Positions 27,194 to 34,780 of a stretch of 64,000 nt of DNA are shown in pieces; within the stretch, counting starts at the first letter, position 1; each line of letters starts with the position of its first letter. The stretch comes from Sphingomonas taxi. Lineage in GTDB: Bacteria > Pseudomonadota > Alphaproteobacteria > Sphingomonadales > Sphingomonadaceae. The DNA is taken from NCBI GenBank assembly GCA_003243195.1, contig QFQI01000001.1:124001-188000 (forward strand), in the 5' to 3' direction. The notes beneath the pieces are model-generated. The model did not search any database, was not told the DNA's origin, and saw only the letters and a list, made by a program, of their open reading frames with translations. A program made the translations under genes and the position numbers.

Positions 27194-27868
27194 TCAATTT
27201 TCCGGCAGCACCCAGCGCACCGGCAACGTAAAGGTCGACGCGGTCGGATTGCCCGCGGCGTCCTGCGCCGGCGTGAACCGGACGCGGCTCTTCGCGATGC
27301 GGCACGTCGCCTGGTCCAGCGCCGAGGAATTGCTCGACGTCGTGACCGTGCAATCCGTGACGCGCCCGTCGGCACCCACCGACAGCTTCGCCACCACGCG
27401 ACCCTGCTCACCGGCGCGAATCGCCGACGGCGGATAATTGTCCGCGCCGAAGAACTGGCCCGGATTACCCTTCAGACCCGCAGCCTTGCTGACCGCTGGC
27501 GGAGCCGGCGGGGCGGGCGGCGCCGGAGGCGCAGGCGGAGCGACGGTCGGCGTCTGCACGTAGACCGGCGGCGGAGTCGGCACCGTCGCGACCTGGATGG
27601 GCGGCGGGTTCGGATTCTGCACGATCGGCGGCGGCGACACCACCGGCGGCGGCGTCATCGGCGTGTCCGGCGGAGGGGGCGGCGGCTCTTCCGGCGGCGG
27701 GGGCGGCGGCTCCTCGACGTCGAACGTGTTCAGCTTTTCGACCTGCTTCTTGACGAAATTCGTCGCGAGGCCGGTTATGAAGGCATAGCCGAGGGCAACG
27801 TGGATCAGCGCGACGATGACCAGCGCGCCTACCTTGCCCCCGCTCATCTTCTGGTCAGAGTAGGCCAT
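27194..27868 (-). CDS. tonB: TonB energy transducer
   Basis: TonB spans the periplasm and passes energy from ExbBD to outer-membrane receptors. The 224-residue protein has an N-terminal anchor (VGALVIVALIHVALGYAFIT), a proline-rich spacer from about residue 50 to 130 with PPPPPPEEPPPPPPD, and a C-terminal domain with the family sequence YPPSAIRAGEQGRVVAKLSV. It is the first gene of tonB-exbB-exbD-exbD. The 226-base divergent region upstream also serves the secreted protein on the plus strand; I found no confident Fur box there. Confidence 0.95.
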   Translation of the reverse strand: MAYSDQKMSGGKVGALVIVALIHVALGYAFITGLATNFVKKQVEKLNTFDVEEPPPPPPEEPPPPPPDTPMTPPPVVSPPPIVQNPNPPPIQVATVPTPPPVYVQTPTVAPPAPPAPPAPPAPPAVSKAAGLKGNPGQFFGADNYPPSAIRAGEQGRVVAKLSVGADGRVTDCTVTTSSNSSALDQATCRIAKSRVRFTPAQDAAGNPTASTFTLPVRWVLPEN

Positions 27869-28094
27869 TCAGCAACGAAACTCCCTCATCCTGCGGCCCT
27901 TGGAGTGGCCGGATGCGGGATCCGACCAGGGTTGTTAACCGTTCCGTAGGCCCAGCGGGTTATCTACAGACCGGCAAGTCCTATCGTGCCCGTTTTGGTG
28001 ACGCAAACGCTTTGTCGGGCGCAACAAACGTACAATCGGACTGCGACGATTTTATTTCTGTATCGTTCAGCGCCGCGCGTCTATCCCTGTCGGC

Positions 28095-29009
28095 ATGAAC
28101 AAGCGCGTTTTTTTCCTGTTTTTCGCTGCCTCGGCCCTCGCGAACCCGACGCTGGCAGCAGCCCAGCAGCAACAGCAACAGGCGCCCGATGCCGTAGCGG
28201 CGATCGGCTATGCCGAGCTGACCGGCCTGGTGATCCGCAGCCCGCTGGTGGTGGATGCCACGATCCGTTCGGCGTCGCGAATCAAGGGCGCGGAAGCGGC
28301 CGGGCTCGCCCCTGGAAAGACCCGCTTCTACGTCGAGGCGGATGTGGGCACGCTGGTGCGCGGCGCGGTAGCGATACCAGCGCGGATCGGCTGGCTGGTC
28401 GACGTCGCCCCCGACTGGCGCGGCCGCGTGCCCTCCCTCAAGAAACGGCGCGTGCTGGCCTTCGCACGGCCGGTCGCCGGGCGGCTCGGGCAGGTCCAGC
28501 TCGTCGATCCGGGCGCGCAGCATGACTGGAGCGCGGCGCTGGAGGAACGCGTGCGGCACATCGCCTCCGAGCTTGCGGCGCCCGACGCGCCGCCGGTCAT
28601 CACCGACGTCGGCAATGCCTTCCACGTCCCCGGCGCGCTGCCAGGCGAGGGCGAGACGCAGATCTTCCTGCGCACCCGCGACAATCGCCCCGCCGCCCTG
28701 TCGGTGCTGCGCCGCCCCGGCGAGCAGCCGCGCTGGTCCGTGGCGCTCAGCGAGATCATCGACGATGCCGCCGCCGCGCCGCCGCGCGACACGTTGCTCT
28801 GGTATCGTCTGGCCTGTTCGCTGCCCCCCGCCCTTCCCGAGCGGAGCACCGCGGCGCTGGGACCGGAGGATGCGATGCAGGCGCGCGCCGACTATGCGCT
28901 GGTCATCGAGCAGCTCGGACCGTGCCAGAGTGGGACAGGCCGGAGCGAGACAACGACGCCGACGAGCGATGACCGCGGACCCGTCAGCGGCGGTGACGCA
29001 CCAGCGTGA
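28095..29009 (+). CDS. Secreted hypothetical protein
   Basis: A 304-residue protein of unknown function. The N-terminus is a signal peptide (MNKRVFFLFFAASALANPTLAAAQ), followed by a Gln run and a domain with LTGLVIRSPLVVDATIRSAS and FYVEADVGTLVRG, which suggests a beta-rich periplasmic protein. Related proteins occur in other sphingomonads as far as I recall, always uncharacterised. The last 26 bases overlap the end of the convergent folB-like gene. It lies opposite tonB across a 226-base divergent region. Confidence 0.75.
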   Translation: MNKRVFFLFFAASALANPTLAAAQQQQQQAPDAVAAIGYAELTGLVIRSPLVVDATIRSASRIKGAEAAGLAPGKTRFYVEADVGTLVRGAVAIPARIGWLVDVAPDWRGRVPSLKKRRVLAFARPVAGRLGQVQLVDPGAQHDWSAALEERVRHIASELAAPDAPPVITDVGNAFHVPGALPGEGETQIFLRTRDNRPAALSVLRRPGEQPRWSVALSEIIDDAAAAPPRDTLLWYRLACSLPPALPERSTAALGPEDAMQARADYALVIEQLGPCQSGTGRSETTTPTSDDRGPVSGGDAPA

Positions 29010-29364
29010 TGCCGATCGATTCGCCCGCGTCGGCGATCGCCAGCTTGACGATCTTCACCTTCACCCGCCGCACGCGTGCGTCCTGCAGGAACAATGTCTC
29101 GGCGATGTGATCCGCCACGGCCTCGATTAGCGTGAAGTGGCCGGCGGTCGACAGCGCGTCCGTGGCGGCATGCTTGAGATCGAGATAGTTCTTCGACGCG
29201 GACAGCGGCGTGTCCGGCGCATAATGGGCCGGCGCGTCGAGCAGTACCGTCAGCGAGAGGCGCAGCGGCTGCGGCAGGTGCGTTTCCTCCGAGTAGATGC
29301 CGGTCAGCACCTGCACCTCCAGGTCGTGCACCTCCAGTTCGAGCGTGTCGTCGGCCCGCATCAT
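28984..29364 (-). CDS. folB: Dihydroneopterin aldolase-like protein
   Basis: A 126-residue protein of the FolB/FolX tunnelling fold. FolB converts dihydroneopterin to hydroxymethyl-dihydropterin in folate synthesis. Seen: VQVLTGIYSEETHLPQPLRL near the N-terminus, DLKHAATDALSTAGHFTLIE with the conserved Glu, and VKIVKLAIADAGESIGITLV near the end. The ATG overlaps the stop of the GST gene by 4 bases. Epimerase (FolX) activity is an alternative. Confidence 0.85.
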   Translation of the reverse strand: MMRADDTLELEVHDLEVQVLTGIYSEETHLPQPLRLSLTVLLDAPAHYAPDTPLSASKNYLDLKHAATDALSTAGHFTLIEAVADHIAETLFLQDARVRRVKVKIVKLAIADAGESIGITLVRHRR

Positions 29365-29993
29365 GCCGCCGCACTCGGGCGTGCCGTCGCCGCGTCGTGC
29401 CAGCGGCGCAGGTGGGTGGCCGTGTCGGGCAGCTTCAGCCGGGCCGCCTGCGCGAAATCGACCGTCACCAGCGCGGTGATGTCGGCAAAGGAATAGCGGT
29501 CGCCGGCGATCCACTCGCTTTGCGCCAGCCGTTCGTCCAGCGCGGCGACGAACGCCCCCCACATCGTCCGCCCGCGCTCGGCAAGCGCCGGAATCTGCTC
29601 GATGCGCGGCCATCGCCCCGCCTCGGCGCGCCCGGCGAAGGCGGCGGCGGTGTTGCGCAGCGCATAGACCGCCGCGGCATGGCCCTCCGCCTCGATGCGC
29701 CGCGTCCAGCTTTCGACGCGCGCCACCTCGATCGGGCGGCTGCCGAACAGCGGCGGATCGGGATGCAGCGCCTCGAAGAAGCGGCAGATCGCGGCCGATT
29801 CGACGATCACCTCGCCATCGTCGAGCTGGAGCGCCGGCACGGTGCCGCGCGCGTTGATCGCCAGAAACGCCGCGTCCAGATGCTCGCCCGCGCGCAGGTC
29901 GATCGCGACGCGTTCGACGGAGATGGCCTTTTCCGCCAGGTAGATCCGCACCCGGCGCGGGCTGGGCGCACGATCGGCGTCGTAGAGCTTCAT
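29361..29993 (-). CDS. Glutathione S-transferase family protein
   Basis: A 210-residue GST. The thioredoxin-like N-terminal domain has MKLYDADRAPSPRRVRIYLA, NARGTVPALQLDDGEVIVES (the cis-Pro and the ES that bind glutathione) and the C-terminal helical domain has WIAGDRYSFADITALVTVDF, the N-capping box. The substrate is not readable. It is in one unit with the folB-like gene, sharing ATGA. Confidence 0.92.
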   Translation of the reverse strand: MKLYDADRAPSPRRVRIYLAEKAISVERVAIDLRAGEHLDAAFLAINARGTVPALQLDDGEVIVESAAICRFFEALHPDPPLFGSRPIEVARVESWTRRIEAEGHAAAVYALRNTAAAFAGRAEAGRWPRIEQIPALAERGRTMWGAFVAALDERLAQSEWIAGDRYSFADITALVTVDFAQAARLKLPDTATHLRRWHDAATARPSAAA

Positions 29994-30089
29994 TCGGTCA
30001 ATCCGGTTGCGTTCGGTGCCGACCTCGCTAAAGCCCGCGCGCCCGGGCGTCCATGCCTTGCGTCAGTGAAGTGACACGGAGGAAGCGAC

Positions 30090-30602
30090 GTGGCCCAGTT
30101 GGTGCCGATCGAAATGGTGGCGGATGCGGCGGTCGAGGATCTGCTCGACCAGGCGTTCGGACGCGATCGTCATGCGCGCACGGCGTACCGGCTGCGCGCG
30201 GGCACACGGGCGCTGCCCGACCTCAGCTTCGCCCTGGTCGGCGACACGGGGCTGCTCGGCTCGATCCAGTGCTGGCCGGTGCGATTCGACGGCGACGACG
30301 GCATCTCGCAACCGCTGGTGCTGGTCGGCCCGGTCGCGATCGCGCCGGCGCACCAGCACGGGGGACTGGGCCGGCAACTGATGCAGGCGATGCTCAGCGC
30401 CGCCGACGCGCAGGTGCTGGACCTGATGCTGATCGGAGACCCGGAATATTACGGGCGCTTCTTCGGCTTCACGGCCGGGGCGACCGGCGGGTGGCGGCTG
30501 CCCGGCCCGGTCGAGCGCCACCGGCTGCTGGCGCGCGGGGCGACGGTGCCGCATGGCGCCGGCACGTTGCGGCCCCGCGTCGACGTCGCGGCGGTCGCCT
30601 GA
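30090..30602 (+). CDS. GNAT family N-acetyltransferase
   Basis: A 170-residue acetyltransferase. The acetyl-CoA-binding segment is VGPVAIAPAHQHGGLGRQLM, with the Q/RxxGxG/A-like core HGGLGRQL, followed by LDLMLIGDPEYYGRFFGFTA, typical of the YhbS-like group. The GTG at 30090 has GGAGGAAG just before it. The substrate is unknown. It is divergent from the GST gene. Confidence 0.9.
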   Translation: MAQLVPIEMVADAAVEDLLDQAFGRDRHARTAYRLRAGTRALPDLSFALVGDTGLLGSIQCWPVRFDGDDGISQPLVLVGPVAIAPAHQHGGLGRQLMQAMLSAADAQVLDLMLIGDPEYYGRFFGFTAGATGGWRLPGPVERHRLLARGATVPHGAGTLRPRVDVAAVA

Positions 30603-30639
30603 CCTTTACCCCCGCGCCCCGGCTCCCTAGGTGACGCTC

Positions 30640-31200
30640 ATGCCCATGGCGCCACCCCCCGATTTCGACACGCTGACGATCGCCGACATCGCGCGGCTGG
30701 CCGACAGCGACCGCCTGCCCCCGGTGGAACGCTGGCAGCCGGCGCATTGCGGCGACAGCGAGATGCGGATCGCGCGCGACGGCACATGGTTCCATCAGGG
30801 ATCGCCGATCACGCGCCCCGCGATGGTGCGCGCGTTCAGCCGCATCCTGCGCCGTGAACCCGATGGCGGCTACGTGCTGGTCACGCCGGTCGAGAAGCTC
30901 GACATCGCGGTCGACGATGCCCCGTTCGTCGCGCTGGAGATGAAGGCCGAGGGCGAAGGGCGCGACGCCACGCTCGCATTCCGCCTCAACACCGGCGAAC
31001 TGGTCACCGCCTCCGCCACGCACCCGCTGCGCTTCGCGACGTGCGACGACGGGCCGCACCCGTATGTCCACGTCCGTGGCGGACTGGAGGCGCTGATCGC
31101 GCGGCCGGTCTATTACGAGCTGGCCGAACGCGCGCTGGGCGGCGATGCCGACCCGCCGGGCGTGTGGAGCGCGGGCGCCTTTTTCGCGCTGCAGTCGTGA
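30640..31200 (+). CDS. DUF1285 domain protein
   Basis: A 186-residue protein of the DUF1285 family, unknown function. Landmarks: IARDGTWFHQGSPITRPAMV, YVLVTPVEKLDIAVDDAPFV and YVHVRGGLEALIARPVYYEL. I take ATG 30640; a GTG at 30631 or an ATG at 30646 are alternatives. Its stop overlaps the GTG of the CoA pyrophosphatase gene. The set DUF1285, Nudix and CCA-adding enzyme is a recurring group in alphaproteobacteria. Confidence 0.88.
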   Translation: MPMAPPPDFDTLTIADIARLADSDRLPPVERWQPAHCGDSEMRIARDGTWFHQGSPITRPAMVRAFSRILRREPDGGYVLVTPVEKLDIAVDDAPFVALEMKAEGEGRDATLAFRLNTGELVTASATHPLRFATCDDGPHPYVHVRGGLEALIARPVYYELAERALGGDADPPGVWSAGAFFALQS

Positions 31201-31784
31201 CGCTGGCCGAGCGGCTCGCCGCCGCGCTGCGCCAGCCCGGCGACGCCGCGCCGATCGAGGGTGACGATCACGAATTGCCCGCGCACGACGCGCTGACCGC
31301 GGCGGCGGTGCTGGTGGCGATCACCGATCGGCCGCGCCCGGGCGTGATCTTGACGCAGCGCACCGAGACGCTACGCCGCCACGCCGGACAGGTCGCCTTT
31401 CCCGGCGGCCGCGTCGATCCCGGCGAGGATGCCGTCACCGCCGCGCTGCGCGAAGCCGAGGAGGAGATCGCGCTGCCGCGCCCGGCGGTGGAGGTGATCG
31501 GCACATCCGACCTGTACCGGACCGGCACCGGGTTCAGCATCACCCCGGTCATCGGCGTGGTGCCCCCCGATCTGGCGCTGGTGCCCAGCGAAGCGGAAGT
31601 GGCGAGCGTGTTCGAGGTGCCGCTCGACTTCCTGCTCGACGCCGCCAATCACCGCCAGCGCGCGGCGGCGTGGCAGGGGCGCGAGCGGCGCTTCGTGGAG
31701 ATGTTGTGGGAAGAACGACGCATCTGGGGTGCGACGGCGGGGATGATCGTCAATCTGTCGCGGCGGCTGCGATGGGCGGCGTGA
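31197..31784 (+). CDS. CoA pyrophosphatase (Nudix)
   Basis: A 195-residue Nudix hydrolase of the CoA/NudL type, which splits CoA to phosphopantetheine and 3',5'-ADP. The CoA-specific segment RRHAGQVAFPGGRVDPGEDA runs into the Nudix box AALREAEEEIAL, and the tail has RRIWGATAGMIVNLSRRL, also typical. The GTG start overlaps the DUF1285 stop (GTGA). It overlaps the next gene by up to 13 bases. Confidence 0.93.
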   Translation: MTLAERLAAALRQPGDAAPIEGDDHELPAHDALTAAAVLVAITDRPRPGVILTQRTETLRRHAGQVAFPGGRVDPGEDAVTAALREAEEEIALPRPAVEVIGTSDLYRTGTGFSITPVIGVVPPDLALVPSEAEVASVFEVPLDFLLDAANHRQRAAAWQGRERRFVEMLWEERRIWGATAGMIVNLSRRLRWAA

Positions 31785-32968
31785 CGCTGCCCGCCGCCGC
31801 GTGGCGCGACCGGCCGGGACTGGGCCGGCTGGCCGCCGCGCTGGACGCGGACGCCGGCCACGCGCGCTGGGTCGGCGGCGCGGTGCGCGATACGCTGCTG
31901 GGACTGGAGGTCGCCGATCTCGATCTGGCCACCACCTTCGCGCCCGACGAGGTGGTGCGGCGGCTGGAGGCGGCGGGCATCCGCAGCGTGCCGACCGGCA
32001 TCGCGCACGGCACGGTCACCGCGATCAGCGCGGGAACGGTGGTGGAGGTGACCACGCTGCGCCGCGATGTATCGACCGACGGGCGGCATGCGGTGGTCGC
32101 CTTCTCCGACGACTGGCGCGAGGACGCGGCGCGGCGCGACTTCACGATGAACGCGCTCTACGCCGATCCGCTGAGCGGCGCGGTGTTCGACTGGTTCGGC
32201 GGGCTGGCCGATCTCGCCGCGCGCCGCGTGCGGTTCATCGGCGACCCTTATCGGCGGATCGCGGAGGACCATCTGCGCATCCTGCGCTTCTTCCGCTTCC
32301 ACGCGCGCTTCGGAGACACGATCGACGCCGACGGGCTGGCCGCCTGCACCGCGCGCGCCAACGACCTGATGGCGCTCAGCCGCGAACGGATCGCGGCGGA
32401 AGTGCTGAAGCTGCTGGTCGCCGATGCCGCGGTGCCGACCGTGGCGCTGATGGAGGCGCGAGGGATTTTTCGCCCGGTGCTGCCGGAGATCGAGGCGGCC
32501 GGGGTGGAACGGCTGGCCGCGCTCGCCACGCGCGAGGCGGCGGCCGGGGTCGCGCCGAACGCGATCCGGCGGCTGGCGGCACTGCTGGCCCCGGCGGCGG
32601 CCGAGCCGGTTGCTGCGCGGCTGAAGCTGTCGAATGCCGATCGCAGGCGGCTGGCGCAGGCGAGTGCCGGCGCGGGCGACGAAGGGCCGCTCGCGCTCGG
32701 CTACCGGGCCGGCGTGGAGAGCGCGATCGACCGCCTGCTGCTCGCCGGGGATGATCCGCGCCCGCTGCTGGGCTGGACGCGCCCCGCGCTACCGATCGGC
32801 GGCGGCGCGCTGGTCGCGCGCGGGCTGGCGAAGGGACCGGACGTTGCGCGCACGCTGCGCCGGATCGAGGACCGCTGGATCGCGGAAGGCTTCCCCGACG
32901 AACCCCGCGTCGCGGCGCTGGCCGACGACGAAACCGCTCAGGCGTTGCGCGCCGTCAGGAACGCATAG
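31772..32968 (+). CDS. cca: CCA tRNA nucleotidyltransferase
   Basis: This enzyme adds or repairs the CCA end of tRNAs. The 398-residue protein has the class II nucleotidyltransferase motif VGGAVRDTLLG with DLDLATTFAPDEV, RRDFTMNALYADPLSGAVFD, and IAEDHLRILRFFRFHARFGD, the standard order of motifs A-D. I take ATG 31772; the GTG at 31781 is also possible. Its 3' end overlaps the convergent GGDEF-EAL gene by 31 bases. Confidence 0.94.
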   Translation: MGGVTLPAAAWRDRPGLGRLAAALDADAGHARWVGGAVRDTLLGLEVADLDLATTFAPDEVVRRLEAAGIRSVPTGIAHGTVTAISAGTVVEVTTLRRDVSTDGRHAVVAFSDDWREDAARRDFTMNALYADPLSGAVFDWFGGLADLAARRVRFIGDPYRRIAEDHLRILRFFRFHARFGDTIDADGLAACTARANDLMALSRERIAAEVLKLLVADAAVPTVALMEARGIFRPVLPEIEAAGVERLAALATREAAAGVAPNAIRRLAALLAPAAAEPVAARLKLSNADRRRLAQASAGAGDEGPLALGYRAGVESAIDRLLLAGDDPRPLLGWTRPALPIGGGALVARGLAKGPDVARTLRRIEDRWIAEGFPDEPRVAALADDETAQALRAVRNA

Positions 32969-34611
32969 GCATCTGCGGGTTCGAGCGGCCGGGCATAGGC
33001 ATAACCCTGTCCGAAGGTGCAGCCGAGCGCGGCCAGCGTCTGCCCGACCTCGTTGGTCTCGATCCCCTCCGCGACCGTATCCATGCCCAGCGCCTGCGAC
33101 AGCCCCAGGATCGCGCGGACGATCGCCACCTTGTCGCGGTCGGTCAGCATGCCGGTCACGAAGCTGCGGTCGATCTTCAGCACGTCGATCGGCAGCTTCT
33201 GGAGGGAGGCGAGATTGGAGAAGCCGGTGCCGAAATCGTCCATCGCGATCGTCGCGCCCAGATCCTTCAGCGCCATCAGCACGCGCGCGATCCGGTCGGG
33301 ATCGGCAATGATCGCGCTTTCGGTCAGCTCCAGCTTCAGTCGGGCGCCCGCCAGTCCGGACATGCGCAGCGCGCGTTCGACCATGCCGGGGATCGAGTCG
33401 CGCTGCAACTGGATCGGCGACAGGTTCACCGCCATGTTGACCCCGCAATAGCCACCGGCTTGCCGGTCCCATCCCGCGAGCGTCCGCGCGGCGCCGTCCA
33501 GCGCCCAACGGCCCAGCGGCACGATCAGCCCCGATTCCTCGGCGACCGGGATGAAGCGCGACGGCTCGTGGCGCACGCCCTGGTCGTCGGTCCAGCGCGC
33601 CAGCGCCTCGAACCCGCTGACCTTGCCGGTCGCGAGATCGCAGATCGGCTGGTAGACGAGGTTGAGCTGCTCGTTCTCGATCGCGCGGCGCAGCGCGGTT
33701 TCGGTCGCGAACTCCTCGCGCGCGGTGTCCAGCGCGCGGGTCTGATAGGATTCGGCGTTCTTGGTCGCCTTGGATTTCTTCATCGCCACCTGCGCGTGGC
33801 GGATGACGTCCTCGGCATGCGCGACCCGCGTATCGCCATAGGCGATGCCCAGCGCACACGACACGCGCAGCTCGTATTCGCTCAGCCGGAACGGCGTGGC
33901 GAGCGCATCGCGGATCCGCCGCGCCACGATGTCGACCTCGCCCGGATCGTCGTCGATGGTCAGCAGCACGCCGAACTCGTCGCCGCCGGTGCGCGCCAGC
34001 GTGTCCCGGCTGCGCAGCGCACCCTTGATGCGCCGCGCGACGGTGATGAGCAATTCGTCGCCGGTCAGCGACCCGAGGCAGGCATTGAAGCGGCTGAACC
34101 GCGCCAGGTCGATCATCAGCACCGCCCAGCGCGACGCGCCATCGGCGATGCTGGCCTCCAGCGCGTCCGTGAAGCCGCCGCGGTTGGGCAGCCCGGTCAG
34201 GCTGTCGGTCGACATCTCGCGGCGCAACGTCTCCTTGGTGCGCGCCTCGGCGGTCTGGTCCACGAACGAGATGACGCAGGCCGGATCGCTGCGGTGCGAC
34301 AGGCGCGAGAAGCTGAGCCGGTAGTAACGGCGCTCGACCGCCGCCCCCGTCTGCCAGTCGCGCTCGGCGGCCTGTTCGGACGAGTCGAGGAACGCCTCGA
34401 CCGCGGATTTCAGATCGGGTTCGTGGAGCAGTCCGGCGCGCGCGAACGGCCGATTGTGGTGCTCGTAAATCGCTGGCCCGTCGCGGCGCGACACCACCGC
34501 GAGCGGGATCGGCACGAGTTCCAGCGCGCCGTCCTGTGCGGTCAGCCCCCGTCGCGCGGGTTGCGGAGTCGCGACGTTTCGTCCCAGCCATGTCGCGCGC
34601 GTTGCCATCAC
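32938..34611 (-). CDS. GGDEF-EAL cyclic-di-GMP protein
   Basis: A 557-residue protein with a PAS-like N-terminal part (about 1-130), a GGDEF domain (about 135-295) and an EAL domain (about 310-555). The cyclase active site RTGGDEF is intact, and RSRD five residues before it matches the inhibitory I-site. The EAL site is also intact: FEALARW, NLSPIQL, ELTESAII, DDFGTGFSNLASLQ and KIDRSFV. So both synthesis and breakdown of cyclic-di-GMP are possible. No membrane helix is evident. The gene is downstream of and in the same direction as parC, 169 bases away. Confidence 0.93.
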   Translation of the reverse strand: MMATRATWLGRNVATPQPARRGLTAQDGALELVPIPLAVVSRRDGPAIYEHHNRPFARAGLLHEPDLKSAVEAFLDSSEQAAERDWQTGAAVERRYYRLSFSRLSHRSDPACVISFVDQTAEARTKETLRREMSTDSLTGLPNRGGFTDALEASIADGASRWAVLMIDLARFSRFNACLGSLTGDELLITVARRIKGALRSRDTLARTGGDEFGVLLTIDDDPGEVDIVARRIRDALATPFRLSEYELRVSCALGIAYGDTRVAHAEDVIRHAQVAMKKSKATKNAESYQTRALDTAREEFATETALRRAIENEQLNLVYQPICDLATGKVSGFEALARWTDDQGVRHEPSRFIPVAEESGLIVPLGRWALDGAARTLAGWDRQAGGYCGVNMAVNLSPIQLQRDSIPGMVERALRMSGLAGARLKLELTESAIIADPDRIARVLMALKDLGATIAMDDFGTGFSNLASLQKLPIDVLKIDRSFVTGMLTDRDKVAIVRAILGLSQALGMDTVAEGIETNEVGQTLAALGCTFGQGYAYARPLEPADAYAFLTARNA

Positions 34612-34690
34612 CGATCGGCCTAGTCGCGAAGGGTTAAGGTCGACTTACGCGACTCCGGGCGCGCGGCGACCGTGTAAGAAAATTCCCTGT

Positions 34691-34723
34691 GATGGCGCGG
34701 CGATGGCGCGGCGATGGCGCGGT
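34691..34723. repeat. Three tandem 11-base repeats
   Basis: The unit GATGGCGCGGC occurs three times head to tail (the last copy ends in T) between parC and the GGDEF-EAL gene, followed by a partial fourth unit GATGCGGGG. It is short and non-coding; no function is apparent. Confidence 0.6.
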
Positions 34724-34780
34724 GATGCGGGGACCATCGCCCCGCCCCGGCGGCGCTTCGGGCCCGCCATGCCCGCCGGA

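Noticed and set aside
27500..27750. Proline-codon repeat in tonB as a possible mobile or unstable repeat
   Set aside because: The proline-rich spacer is a normal part of TonB and the frame is intact.
27869..28094. A Fur box in the tonB divergent region
   Set aside because: No stretch close to the known Fur consensus could be seen by eye.
34691..34723. Tandem 11-base units as a CRISPR or phase-variation tract
   Set aside because: Only three short direct copies with no spacers and no coding context; listed only as a simple repeat.
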